This document shows, in pieces, positions 22,807 through 34,130 of a stretch of 64,000 bases of DNA. The number at the start of each line of letters is the position of its first letter. Position 1 is the stretch's first letter. Source of the DNA: Eucommia ulmoides (lineage: Eukaryota > Streptophyta > Magnoliopsida > Garryales > Eucommiaceae); the NCBI GenBank assembly GCA_016647705.1, contig CM028327.1, positions 41,912,517-41,976,516 of the forward strand, written 5' to 3'. The notes below the pieces were generated by a model, which was not told the DNA's origin, ran no database searches, and saw only the letters and a program-made list of their open reading frames with translations. The position numbers and the translations under genes were made by a program.

Positions 22807-23680
22807 GTGTACCTGTGACTGTGAGAGCGAGAGAGTATTGTAGTATTGGGAAGGAGCTCAGGAGCAGGGGAATATGATTTGTCTATTAGTGAGTAGTGAG
22901 CAACAGTGAAATTGGGCAGGAGCTTAGGAGCGGCGGCTGATACATCTATTAGGTTATTGATATTGACCTATGGATCACTTTTGATCCAATGGTTAGAAAT
23001 GTGAGACTAATTATTTTAAATGTCTATAGATATTTTGAGAGGTGTATATATATATATTGTATCTTTTTATATTTTTTATTATTAATTGAGAGGGATATTA
23101 GGTTATATATATATGTGTGTGTATTTAATGTTTATATATATATATATATATTTTATTTTAATGATGTAATTATGACGTCACGGTTTGACCGTGGTTCGCT
23201 TACCAATTGAATCAGTGACCCATGACCCGGTGACTTTTTCGATTAGATATCCGATCTGATTTTAAAAACATTAGTGAAAAGTCATGATTTTCGCATTGAA
23301 TTTTGATGCTGCAATAACGACAACCTTGGTGGACTAGCCCAGTACTTTCCCAGACATGGAAGACCCCACCATTTGAAGACTTTTGATGAAGCAAGTCTTC
23401 TCCCAATTGCAAGCTGCAACAATGCATATATTCTGTACACAATTAATTTTTTTTTAAATTATTTTTTTATTTTTGTAATTAAAATATATTTTTACACAAA
23501 TAACGAGATGGTGAAAAGTCATGATTTTCGTATAGAATTTTGATGCTGCAATAACGACAACCTTGGTGGACTAGCCCAGTACTTTCCCAGACATGGAAGA
23601 CCCTACCATTTGAAGACTTTTGATGAAGCAAGTCTTCTCCTAATTGCAAGCTGCGACAATGCATATATTCTGTAGTATTA
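22400..23680. repeat. tandem duplication of a unit of about 240 bp, first copy split by a hAT-type element
   Basis: Unit text AATTAATTTTTTTTTAAATT... GAGATGGTGAAAAG occurs at 22400-22477 and again at 23441-23519. The continuation TCATGATTTTCG... ACTTTCCCAGACATGG... TGCATATATTCTGTA occurs at 23282-23437 and 23519-23673. Removing the 796-bp element plus one target copy makes unit 1 contiguous. On the minus strand both units encode a similar frame with LQLGEDLLHQKSSNG and VWESTGLVHQGCRYCSIKI. This may be a captured exon of unknown protein. Confidence 0.7.
22478..23273. mobile_element. non-autonomous hAT-type element, 796 bp
   Basis: Ends CAATGTTTTAAAA (left) and TAATGTTTTTAAAA (right, reverse complement) fit the hAT terminal pattern YARNG. 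An identical 8-bp target duplication GTGAAAAG flanks it (22470-22477 and 23274-23281). Inside, ACCGGACCGG and GGTTCAACCAGTTGAACCG runs near the left end are opposed by ACGTCACGGTTTGACCGTGG near the right. A GA microsatellite (22757-22804) and TA tracts lie in the middle. No transposase is present. Confidence 0.8.
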
Positions 23681-23739
23681 TAATTGTGCATTATTACATA
23701 TAATTTATAATTATTTTTATGGGCACATACCAAGAGATC

Positions 23740-24350
23740 TTTTTTTGAGTTTTCATGTACCAATCAAGTCCAATTTTTTTTTTTTTGCACCACTAAGTCC
23801 CATTCTATTTTTTCTAACCAAAATACCCCTTAGCCTAATTCAATCTCCATTTCACAGCGCATCATCTCCTCCGCCGCTTCGCCGTCGCCGATCACTTCGT
23901 CAGCCGCCGTTATTGTTTTTCATTCGCCATCACCGTCGTCCTTATCGTCGCTGTCTCCATTCGTCGTTCTCCGTCGCCATCGCCATGTTCTACGTTCGTC
24001 GTTCTCCACCGTCCTTGTTCGCCATTCGCCGTCACCGTCGCCATTCGTCCCTAAAATCCTAAAAAATTTCTACAATAGACATCAAATCGAAAACCTTAAA
24101 TCGATTTGCAGAGAATGACTCTTATCATTCGTCTGTTTTTCATCTTCGCCATTCGTTGACGGATTGCACAAATGCTCTGAAGATTCGCGATAGAGCTAGG
24201 GTTCAGATTAGCATTATTACATTTTTCATCCCCTATTTTAACGTTAGTTTCATTATTTTACTCTTTTTTACACATTCCTCCCTAAAAAACTTCATAATTT
24301 TTTTTGACCCCCAATTGTTTTCACTTGTCTATTCTTGACAAAATTAAAAA
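23740..24350. other. leader-like pyrimidine/GC block, no supported gene
   Basis: 23860-24060 is a run of CGCCGTCGCC / CATTCGCCGTC-type words giving Ser/Arg/His-rich frames in several phases. It resembles repetitive 5' leader DNA and another such block at 41.16-41.46 kb. Not called as coding. Confidence 0.4.
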
Positions 24351-26120
24351 ATCTCATGGGTGTTGAATGTAACACTTCTGATCTTGTTAAACTATTCAAA
24401 AACAATATTCTTCATAAATGTAACACTTCATATATTGCCAAAAATCAAAATTCAGAGTTTCAAAAGTGGATGTTGAATGTAACATTGTCTACGTATTGAA
24501 TGTAATATTATCTAATATTCTAAAAAAATTATTTTTTTAGAAAATTCAAAAAATTGAAACCCATTGTTTCTCAAAAATCAAATTTGTTTAGAGAATTCAA
24601 TAACATTAATTACATTTCTCTCCCCTTATTTTGTTTTAGATCAAATCACATACCACATGTTTTAGGGTTTTCAACCCCTCCCCCCCCCCCCCCCCGCCAA
24701 AATTTGCTTTTCAATGTATGTGTTGAATATAATATTCTCTGATCTTGTCAATACTATTTAAAAACAATATTCTTGGTGAATGTAACACTTTTTAATATTG
24801 CCAAAAGTTAAAATTCAAAGTGTCAAAGTGAGTGTTGAATGTAACATTGTCTACGTGTTGAATGCAACACTATCTAATATTCTCAAAAAAATTATTTTTT
24901 TAGAAAATTCAAAAAATTGAAACCCATTGTTTCTCAAAAATCAATTTTTTTTAGAGAATTCAATAACATTAATTACATTTCTTGCCCCTTATTTTGTTTA
25001 AGATCAAACCACATACCACATGTTTTAGGGTTATCAAATCCCCCCCCCCTCCCTCCCAATTTGTTTTTCAATGTGTGTGTTGAATATAACACTCTTTGAT
25101 CTTGTCAAAACTATTCAAAAACAATATTCTTGGTGAATGTAACACTTCTTAATATTGCCGAAAATTAAAATTCAAAGTGTCAAAGTGAGGGTTGAATGTA
25201 ACATTGTCTACGTGTTGAATGTAACACTGTCTAATATTCTAATCAATCTAAACACATTGTTTGAACTAAACAATCCAAACACACTGTCTTAACTAAACAC
25301 ACGCAGTGCATGTTGAATATAATACTCAATCCGAACATGAGAGGGAAAGAGAAAACTGAAAACATATCTTCATGAAAAAATTCTATGGCTTCGGCAGCAA
25401 AAATTATTGAAGACAAAATAAAAATTCATGCGTGTTGAACGTAACACTTCCTGATATTGCCAAAAGTCAAAATTCAAAGTTTCAAAGTGTGTGTTGAATG
25501 TAACATTGTCTACGTGTTGAAATGTAACACTATCTAATATTCTAATCAATTCAAACACACTGTCTGAACTAAAGAAATCAAAACACACTGTCTGAACTAA
25601 ACACACGCAGTGTATGTTAAATGTAACACTGTCTAATATTCTCAAAAGATCATTTTTTAGAAAAATCAAAAAATTGAAAACCATTGTTTTAGTGTGTGTG
25701 TGTGTGTGTTAAATGAAACACTTCTAAAATTGTCAAAAATAAAAATTCAAATGTGCGTGGGATGTAACTGCCTGAACTACTGATGGAGTATAATGAACTG
25801 TCAAATCCAAACTATAGGAGATGTCTTCTCATCAATCCAAAAACTTTAACCGAGCTAGACTCAACCAAATTTAAATCCAAAAAACCATCACAAACATGAA
25901 TTGATTAAACCTAAACTTTTAATCAATCCAAACACATTGTCTGACCTAAACACACGCTGTGCGTCTTGAATGTAACACTCAATCCAAAAATTCATGCGTT
26001 TTAAATGTAACACTTTCTGATATTGCAAAAAATTCAAATTCAAAGTACGTGTTGAATGTAACACTGTGTACGTGTTGAATGTAATGCTTCTAAATTGCTA
26101 AAAAATTAAAATTCAAATGC
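24350..26120. repeat. repeat array: TGTTGAATGTAACAC words within 363-bp direct repeats
   Basis: A block with ATTGAAACCCATTGTTTCTC, AATAACATTAATTACATTTC, ACCACATGTTTTAGGG, a C run and AAACAATATTCTTGGTGAATG begins at 24553 and again at 24916 (spacing 363 bp). A partial copy starts at 25673. The words GTTGAATGTAACA(C/T) and GTCTAATATTCT recur roughly twenty times, with AATC(A/C)AAACACACTGTCTGAACTAAA added from 25240 on. No coding potential. Confidence 0.75.
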
Positions 26121-26950
26121 GTGTAGGATGTAAACTGCTTAAACTACACATGGGATATAATAAACAAACAAATCCAAACCATATAAAAATCAACAATCCA
26201 CAGCGACGAAACATGAATAAAAAATTAGAAACGATAAACGATCGAATTGAATCGAAGCTAACAATTTTCCAGTAGACGTTAATGGAGGAGACCCTAAAAA
26301 TCGATTTCTGCATATGAAAATCAAAATCGAAATCCAACAAAAACGATTCTGCAAATGGTCATCCCCTGAAAATTTGATTCTGCAAAATCGATACCAAAAT
26401 CATCGTCCCCTAAAAAATCGATTCTACAAATGGAATCAAAATCGATTCTGCAAAATGGAATACTCGAGACCTAGATGAAATAATCGATTTTGCAAATAGA
26501 ATCAAAATTGTCGATTTCAACCGACTCTGCATATGGATTCTAGATGAAATAATCGAGACCAAAATCGTCGTCCCCTAAAAATACATTCTCAAAATGGAAT
26601 CAAAATCGAAAAATCAAAAAATAGAAATCGAGGGACAAAAAGAGAGGTGGAGCTTACACAGATCTCAGTGGGACGACGACGACGATGCCAGTATGGACAA
26701 CGACGATGGCGAAGGCTGATGGAGAAGTGAATACGACGGCGACGGCGACGGCGATGACAGTGTAGACAATGACGATATCCGGTTGAGACAAAGAGAATAA
26801 TCGACAACGGTAAGTGAACGGCGAATTCGGTACTTGGGAAGAAAGAACGGCGAAAGTAGGGGAGGAAACTCAAGAATAGAGACACTAGGGTTAAAATGAA
26901 ATATGGGAAAATTGGTAATTTAACATGTACGATTTTTTAAAAATAGGACT
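26120..26950. repeat. degenerate AAAATCGATTCTGCAAATGGA repeats and GACGACGAC block
   Basis: 26280-26600 is built from recurring AAATCGATTCTGCAAA(T)GG and ATCGTC(C)CC(C)TAAAAAAT words. 26670-26780 is a GACGGCGACGG-type run. The His/Arg-rich minus frame at 26589-26885 is the readout of these repeats rather than a gene. Confidence 0.55.
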
Positions 26951-27060
26951 AATCAATTTAAAAATTGATTAGGATAGGAGTTTTTGGCTCAATTTTAACT
27001 AATTGACATTTATTGGTACATAGAAAGTTAAAATGGTACTTAGTGGTAATTTTCTCTTTA

Positions 27061-27065
<5 letters not shown>

Positions 27066-27110
<45 letters not shown>
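27066..27110. repeat. (TA)n microsatellite
   Basis: About 22 uninterrupted TA dinucleotides. Noncoding A+T-rich DNA surrounds it. Confidence 0.95.
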
Positions 27111-27113
<3 letters not shown>

Positions 27114-27510
27114 AAAAACATAAAATCAGGGTTGTGCAGCCCAGGTTCTAAATAGTTAACAATCCCTAGCAGAAAAAATACAACTTTCGTTTTGGAATAT
27201 TCTGAAAGCAACAAACCCATCTTTCATTTCTTTTATTTTTTATTTTTTTGTATTTTCTAAAAATAAAATAAAATAAGTTTGCATAAGTTTTAGCATAATG
27301 TTGTAAACAACTGTAAGTTAATTAACGATGTTATATTGATACTTTAAATAAATTCATTTTTTTATGCATAACTTTTTCTTTTTTTTTTAAATGGTTTTAT
27401 TTTATTTTATTTCTTGAAAAAATAAAAAATAAAGAAAAACAAAAAAAGGAAGTGGACTCTCTCACTTACTTGTCCCATTTTTTATTTATTTTTTTGTTCT
27501 TAATGTTAGG

Positions 27511-27538
27511 TGTACCCGGGGATCACATCCCCAGGTAC
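27511..27538. repeat. palindrome in the host repeat left of the MULE
   Basis: GTACCCGGGGAT and ATCCCCAGGTAC are inverted copies around a CAC spacer. On the far side of the MULE (32261-32315), AACCCGGTG...CACCGGGTT and ACCCGGGGAT...ACCCCGAGT are similar palindromes. The MULE therefore sits inside a palindrome-bearing repeat of the kind seen at 0.3, 40.9 and 55.5 kb. Confidence 0.6.
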
Positions 27539-27556
27539 AAGATTAAAAAAGTAAAT

Positions 27557-30500
27557 GGGTTAATTAGATTTTGCCCTCCTATGGTTTGCACCTTTTGGAC
27601 TTTGCCCCTCTGTGGTTTGGACATCGGTACTTTGCCCCCTTGTGGTTTGCACCTTTTGCACTTTGCCTCCCTGTGATTTTGGACTAAAGTGCAAAAGTAA
27701 CTTTTTCCATCCATTTTGACATTGTTTGTTGCTCACTGGCGGGTTCAGATCTATTTGGTGTGATTTTCATCCAAAAAACATAATTGTTATTCCTATTTTT
27801 CCCTTCCTACTATCATATTTAATATTCAATCCTTAATACATACAATTTCTTATTTTCTCCAAGTATTTTAATCACTCCTTAATACATACAATTTCTTATT
27901 TTGTTCAAGTATTTTTATTTTTTCCCTACATAATATTTTTTTGTGAAATACACCATCTTAATACATAATTTCACAATATTACATTATAATAGACCATTTT
28001 TTTTTTGTAGAAAAAAAAAAAAACAAAAAAAAAAACACCATAATAGACAATGTTAATATATTTTGTATTTCTTCAAAATACACAATTTCTTGAAAATACA
28101 CCATCTTAATATTTCCAAATACATCAAAATACATTAAAAAATATATTTCATCGTAATGTACCATGGTATTACATAATTTCCCATCAAAATACAACAATTC
28201 ACTGATGAACCAAAATCATTCAATTAACAAACATCAATTTCCTTTTCAATAACACATTAACATCACTGCATAAAAAAAATTGAGCAAAATGCATTTTCAA
28301 GAGGATTTTCTACCCAACAAATGACAACATTATTATAATAGTAGGCCCAAAATTAACAAAAAATCCAAAAAAGACCCCAAGAAAAAATCATTTCAATCCA
28401 TCTTTTAATGTTGTCCTTGTACCAAATGGACTCAATCCTCTACAACTTTAGCTGTAATCTGTTCAATGAGAACAATGAAGATGGAATGTAGATGACAATA
28501 AAAACAATGAATATGCAAGTGAAGTTTTTTAACCTTAAAAAAGTGTAATTAGTACACTGTTAAAAATTTACCAGATTAAGTTGTTGTCTTTGTCAACTTC
28601 CTGAGATGAAATAATTGGTTGAGACGATGAACAGGCAACTGTTTGAGAATTCTCCTTCAAATACCCAAAAAAGTCAACAATTAATATATGGAAAAATTAC
28701 AGAAATTAAATATTAAATGTTAATATATAACACGTTACCTTTTCAACTAATTTCGACTTCAGATGTTTGCTATTTTTGCAGTTTCTTTGATTGTGTCCCT
28801 TTTGCAAACACCTTTTGCATTGAATTGATTTTCCCTTTCTGGTTGTCTGTAGTGCAACTCATGGCTCATCAGGACCCCTCCTCCTCATTTTCTTAGGTCT
28901 ACCAGCTTGTCATTCCAGTTTGAACCCAATCATGCATTCTAGGAATCGGATTGATCATGTAACTGTAAGTGGCCAAATACAAGTCCTTCCTATAACATTT
29001 ATCCACATAATCAACTGGTTTTTCCCTATTGAAACTGATTACAACAATGGCATGTTTGTAAGGAATCCCTGACAATTCCCACATTTTGTAACCACAAGTC
29101 TTGGCACCTAAGTCAACCACATAAGTCTTATCAAAATTGTTAACCTCAAACTTCATATTCCCAGCCCAATTGGCAAAGCAATTTCTGGCGTTATCCTTAA
29201 TTCTTTCTAACTTGGCCAAAATTTTTGGACAAATGACTCCATTATACTTTTTCATCCCACTTCTCTTCACTCAAATTCTATTCATTAAGGAACTCCTGAT
29301 TGACTCAATCATTGATATGATTGGTTTTTCCCTTGTCTCAAGTATATAAGCATTAAAAGACTCGCAAATGTTATTGACCAAAATATCACATTTAAACCTA
29401 TGACTGAAATGAGATCTAGTCCATAAATGAGGACCAATTGCAGCTAGCCAATTATGCAAATTAATGTCAACAACTGCAATTTTTTTAATCCACAATTCAT
29501 GTTCTCTTAAATTAGCAGTAGAAGCAGTTTTCCACAATAATTCTTTAAGTTCTTGTCCTTCAAATTTTTTCTTAAAATTCTTATAAATGTGCTTCAAACA
29601 GTTTCTGTGTTCAGCCCCAGGCATAACCACCTCAAATACATGTTCTGATCTTTTTTGCCTATAAGAAATGAACACTCAACCCTTCTCTTCAACAGTCCCA
29701 ATGTCATAAGTTAATTGTCTCAAAAACCAAGTCCATGAATCGGAATTTTCATTCTCAACCACAGCCATTACAATGGGATAGAAATTATCATTCCCATCTC
29801 TGCCCACTACGGAAAGAAGTTGCCCCCCGTAAATATGCTTCATGAAATACCCATCTAACCCAATATTGGTTTGCAACCTCTAAGAAATCCCACTTTCTAG
29901 CCTCCAAACCTCACATAAATTCTCTGAAACACTAGTGGAGGCAACTCAATCCCAGGGCCAACATCAACCACAGGTCTATCTTCAGTTTTAATAACTAAAA
30001 CACTACCTGGGTTGCACTGCCGGATAGTTTTGGCATAATCTCTCAACCTCTCATATTGTACCAATTGATCACCTTCAATAGCTTCTCTTGCCAGCTGTTT
30101 AGCCTTATACAATTGATGTTTACTAACTTCCACATTAAGATCTCTATGGATTGTATTTTTCATTTTATTCACCTTCCAAGTTGGATCATCAGTAAGTGCT
30201 TCAAGATACTTCTAAGAGATGTTTCTTGAGTTCACTTGGCTATTTCTGTAGCTCATGCCACAAGTATGTGGACCAACTAGTGACTTATTTTGAAATGTCT
30301 TCTCACCCTGCATGAAAGAAGCATGTATTCTCCAACCACATTCAAATTTACATTTAGCGGTAACTTTATTTGACTCATTCTTTATAAACTTAATGTCATA
30401 CCCTTTCCGCACATTGAATTCTCTCAATGCAACCCTAAATTGTTTAGCAGTAGGGAACATCATGTCAATAACCAATTCAGGGTCTTTTTTGAATTTTTCT

Positions 30501-32208
30501 TCATTATATAAAGGAAAGTTTTCAATTATTTTCAGCATCAAACCCAACCAAACTTTGCAGCTCCTCACCATCACTCTCATTTTCCCACTAACATCATTTA
30601 GTTTCATTATGGCCATCGCGTAAAAATTGTGGTACATTATTTATGGATTCTTTATGAGCATTATCGAATATATTATTTTCTCCAAAATTCTCTAAATCCT
30701 CCCTAACCCATTCAGGGTCGTTTGATTGATCAGGTGACTCTTTTTCTTCACTAGATTCTTTTTCAAGGCTGTGTTCATTAATAACTTTACCAATAGCCTC
30801 TCCATAGAGGATTATTTTAATATGTTGACCTTCATTATGCAATCTAACTAACTCAAGTACATTATTATCAGTTTCAATTCTCCTTAACATCTCAGTTTTG
30901 GGTATTTTGAAGTACAAATGAGTTAAACTGTCATACCCTAATTCCTTGAACAGAATCTCCATTTCAAAATAAGACCAACAATCAGCATCACAACTAAAAT
31001 GGTATTTTATCTCTCTCCTCCCCCCCCCCCCAACATAATGTAAACTTGGGCTAAATTCAAAGCATCCCCATGGTGTAATCAAGGTTAAACAAAGACATTC
31101 TGCAAAATATTAAAACAAACATACATTTTTCATGAATATAAAAGTGGTGGCTATTAGGTAAATGCAAAATAGAAGCGTGGAATCATTGTGCATAAAACCT
31201 GTAAATAACTAACATATTCGGCACAGAGATATATGCAACACCAATTCTGAGCAAGGTGCTCCTATTAAAAATGTAGAAGCCTGAACCAACCTTCTGAGCA
31301 AAGTGCTCCTATTTGAGAACAATTATTTAATGTTTCAGAAAAGAAACATAACAGGTTTTCTTTTTTTTCTTTTTTCTTTTTTTTTTTATCTTAATTCCCA
31401 TAATCATGTTTTCTGTTCCCAATTTTCCAGAAATAGAAACATAAAAACTAGAAACAGATTTGCCACATTAACAAATTTTCATAACAAAGCAAATATTAAA
31501 AAACAAAAACAGAAACATAATCGTCCGAACCAGAAACAAAAACATAAGAAACCAATTTTCAAAATCAAGCAAATATTACCTTGTACAGTGTAACCCTAGC
31601 TGTAAATCATCTGATTCTTCCAATAATTGTCCAGAATCAAACAAATATTGCATGATTCTTCCAAAGCCCTTTTGTCGTTCTCAAATCTCGCGTAAGAAAT
31701 TGAAGAATCCAAAGAAAAAAAATTAACGAATTGAACGAGAAATCTGGATGACAATGATTGAGAGTGATGAACGAGTGAGAGACTGAGAGCGATTAACGAG
31801 AATGAGAACGAGAGGTGAGATCAAGAGGTTTGAACGATCAAGAGTGTGAGTTTGTTCGATCTACAAAGTGAGATCGAGAAAGCGGAGTGAGATCGAGAGG
31901 ATCAAGAGCAGTGAGATAAAGAGAGAGGAGTGAGATCATGCAAGAGAGAGAGAGAGAGAGAGAGAGAGCCTGAGGTATGACTTCTGAGATCAAGAAAGAG
32001 GAGTGATCATTGACAGTTAATGCACTTTAACCCCCAATAAATGTTAATAATCATAGAAGGGTAAAACAGACATTTCCAAATTTCCGTTAACAGAGTTATA
32101 GTTGCAATTTGGTCCAAGACCATGAGGGGGCAAAGTACCGACATCCAAACCACAAGGAGGGCAAACTCCAAAAGGTGCAAACCACATGGAACAAAGCCTA
32201 ACTAACCC
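27557..32208 (-). mobile_element. complete Mutator-like element (MULE) with TIRs and target duplication, 4.65 kb
   Basis: The left end (27557 onward) reads GGGTTAATTAGATTTTGCCC, with TGTGGTTTGGACATCGGTAC further in. The reverse complement of the right end reads GGGTTAGTTAGGCTTTGTTC, with TGTGGTTTGGATGTCGGTAC further in. The TIRs extend for roughly 90 bp or more with indels. Flanks AAAGTAAAT (27548-27556) and AAAATAAAT (32209-32217) form a 9-bp target duplication with one mismatch, the usual MULE size. It carries a decayed MuDR-type transposase on the minus strand. 27740-28700 and 31090-32000 are A+T-rich filler (GA tract at 31940-31968). Confidence 0.88.
28738..31082 (-). pseudogene. MuDR-family transposase, decayed
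   Basis: Minus-strand reading in domain order. 31082-30594: PB1-like N-terminal region. 30637-30212: MuDR DNA-binding domain with FECGWRIHASF and VGPHTCGMSYRN (Cys/His zinc ligands). 30172-29897: linker region (QLYKAKQLAREAIEGD). 29876-29271: DDE core with IGLDGYFMKH, the C..H block HRNCLKHIYKNF and NNICESFNAYILE. 29270-28899: SWIM region CGYKMWELSGIPYKHAI. 28840-28740: zinc knuckle CKRCLQKGHNQRNC. Stops separate most blocks. The second catalytic Asp, expected in FISDxQKG, reads FISYRQKR. The SWIM signature CxC...CxH reads CGY...YKH. Both losses argue against activity. The element may have moved only while another copy supplied transposase. Confidence 0.88.
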
Positions 32209-32217
32209 AAAATAAAT

Positions 32218-32360
32218 TGTATACCCAATGTTGTGAACACCTGGTATAGAAACTAACTTTTTTGGAACCCGGTGCTCAGAACACCGGGTTTCAGGACCCG
32301 GGGATCATAACCCCGAGTAATACTATTTTGATAAATAAGTTAAAAAAGCCACATTTTCAA
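32218..32360. repeat. palindrome-bearing host repeat right of the MULE
   Basis: Two palindromes (about 32261-32292 and 32297-32320) of ACCCGGTG/CACCGGGT and ACCCGGGG/CCCCGAGT type lie in A+T-rich DNA. This is probably the other half of the repeat interrupted by the MULE. Confidence 0.5.
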
Positions 32361-33177
32361 TAAATAAATTTTAAAAATATATTATTTTGGTAACAGATTT
32401 TTTTTTTTCCTTCTACCATCTTTCCAGCTTGCAGCAGCCTTCTTTCCTTCCACATGCTTCATTTTGCTTTTCGTCTTGCCGACTTCTGTGTCCTTGTGAG
32501 ATTCAATGACTCTCTCTGGGAGGGAAATACCCAACAGCAACTTGTATCCTGGAATGTGTCTTTAAACGAGGGGTGGTGCTTGCCATTTTTCCCAATAAAC
32601 ACTCTTCATCTTCCTCTTTCACTCCTCGGAAGCATGGGCTCAACTCGAGCATCACTTCTCGCCCTGTTTGTCTTCCTTCGTTCTTCTATCTTGGCCATCG
32701 CCGGCAACTTTTCACCTACTGACAATATTGCCCTAGCCTGTGGTTTCTCCGACAGTTCATCGGTGCCGAACGGCTGACTCTGGGTCGGCGATACCAGTCC
32801 CCGAACCCGGTTCCTTCATTCTCCGGCGCGATTGACTGGCAAATCGGTTAACTCTCGGCCTCCCCGCAAAGCTACCGACTCCTCCGGCCCTCCTTATGTC
32901 GCCGCCCGGATTTCCCGTCATGAATTTTCCTACTTGTTTTCCGTCAAGCCTGGCCCGAAATTCCTCTGGCTTCACTTCTACCCGGCTCCCTATTTCAAAA
33001 ACTCCATCGATTTCTTCACGGTCACTGCCGGTGCTTACACTCTCCTCGCCAACTTCAGTGCTTCCCTTGCTGCTGAGTCTTCCGGCAAGCGATATTTCAC
33101 TAAAGAATTCTTCATAAATGTCGACGAAAATCAAGCGCTCAACGTAATTTTCTCTCCTCTTCTGACCAGTCTTATTA
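32360..33177 (+). pseudogene. truncated duplicate of the receptor-kinase gene (promoter, signal peptide, part of malectin-like domain)
   Basis: Closely matches 37490-38365 of the intact gene, including upstream DNA from about 130 bp before CTTTCCAGCTTGC. ATG 32634 opens MGSTRASLLALFVFLRSSIL. Codon 48, Arg (CGA) in the intact gene, is TGA here (32775-32777). Downstream, the frame stays recognisable (a second frame covers 32832-33209) until a small deletion just before CAGTCTTATTA, after which homology stops at about 33177. The breakpoint abuts an inverted piece of the TIR element that lies upstream of the intact gene. It could make at most a 47-residue peptide. Confidence 0.9.
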
Positions 33178-33420
33178 TCAAACACGATTTTGTTCCCAGC
33201 ACAAAATAAATTTTTATCATTATCAAACGCAATTCTGTACCCAGTTAGAAAAAAAATTCTGAACTCAACTCAACTTAATCCATTTTAGTTGGGTTGAAAA
33301 AGTGAGAACTCTAACTCAATCTAACCAATTCTAATTGGATGGAGAAAAGTGAGAACACTAACTCAATCTAACCAATTTTAATTGGGTGGAGAAAAGTGAA
33401 AACACTAACCCAACGGCACC
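33178..33420 (-). mobile_element. inverted fragment of the TIR element found at 36.79-37.47 kb
   Basis: Its reverse complement matches 36790-36935: terminal GGTGCCGTTGGGTTAGTG resembles GGTGGCGTTTGGTTAGTA, and both share TTTTGTGCTG(A/G)GAACA and AATTGCGTTTG(G/A)TAA phrases. Two internal direct repeats of about 52 bp (AACTCAATCTAACCAATT...) are private to this copy. Only one end of the element is present. Confidence 0.65.
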
Positions 33421-33975
33421 AGAGTTAGTTGTTTTGGGTTTTGGCAGAGAGCCTTTTTTTTTTTTTTTTTGTGGTTTTTAATGTGTACCTTGTCACCTTG
33501 TATCTATATAATATACATATGTTTATATATAGTCAAAGATTTCACCGGCATCATCATTATATTTCCTTTTTTTTTCTTTTCTTTTTTTTTTTGCTTGCGT
33601 GACATGTGTGACCAAATATAATATATATATATGACATGGATGATTTCCTTCTTTAAGAAGGAAATGATTTTCAACTAATATATTATTATTTTTATACTAA
33701 TGATTGCCTTGACTTAGAAAAAATAAATTAATTACATCCTAAAATTTTTAAAAATTATATTTTTAAATAATTTAATAATCCCTAAATTTTTAATAGCTCC
33801 TAAAATTTTTAAGGTAAAATTTAAATATCAAAATAAACCCTATTAATTTTTAACTATTCTAAAATGTAAAAAAAATTTACACATGCAAAAATTGGATCTT
33901 ACAGCTCCCTCCCTCTCCTCCATCCCCATCCCCATCCCCATCTCTTTATCTATATGTAAATGTGCGCGCGCGCGC

Positions 33976-34031
<56 letters not shown>

Positions 34032-34130
34032 AGTAATTTTATTTACTAAAAATATTTTTTTAGATTTTAAATTTGAAAAATTTAGAATTGTTTGTACAAA
34101 ATAGAGTTAATTTAAAGTGTGTTATTTTTA
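33421..34130. other. A+T-rich spacer with (GC)n(TA)n microsatellite
   Basis: T runs lie at 33453-33470 and 33564-33592, and a compound GCGCGC...TATATA tract spans 33963-34022. No gene seen. Confidence 0.5.

Noticed and set aside
26589-26885. 98-codon minus frame with a hydrophobic start
   Set aside because: Arg/His runs come from GACGGCGACGG repeats and there is no homology by eye.
23735-27060. Possible 3.3-kb TIR element bounded by ATGTACCAAT and CCACTAAGT(C/A)CCATT words
   Set aside because: The shared words occur in different order at the two ends, and no target duplication was found.
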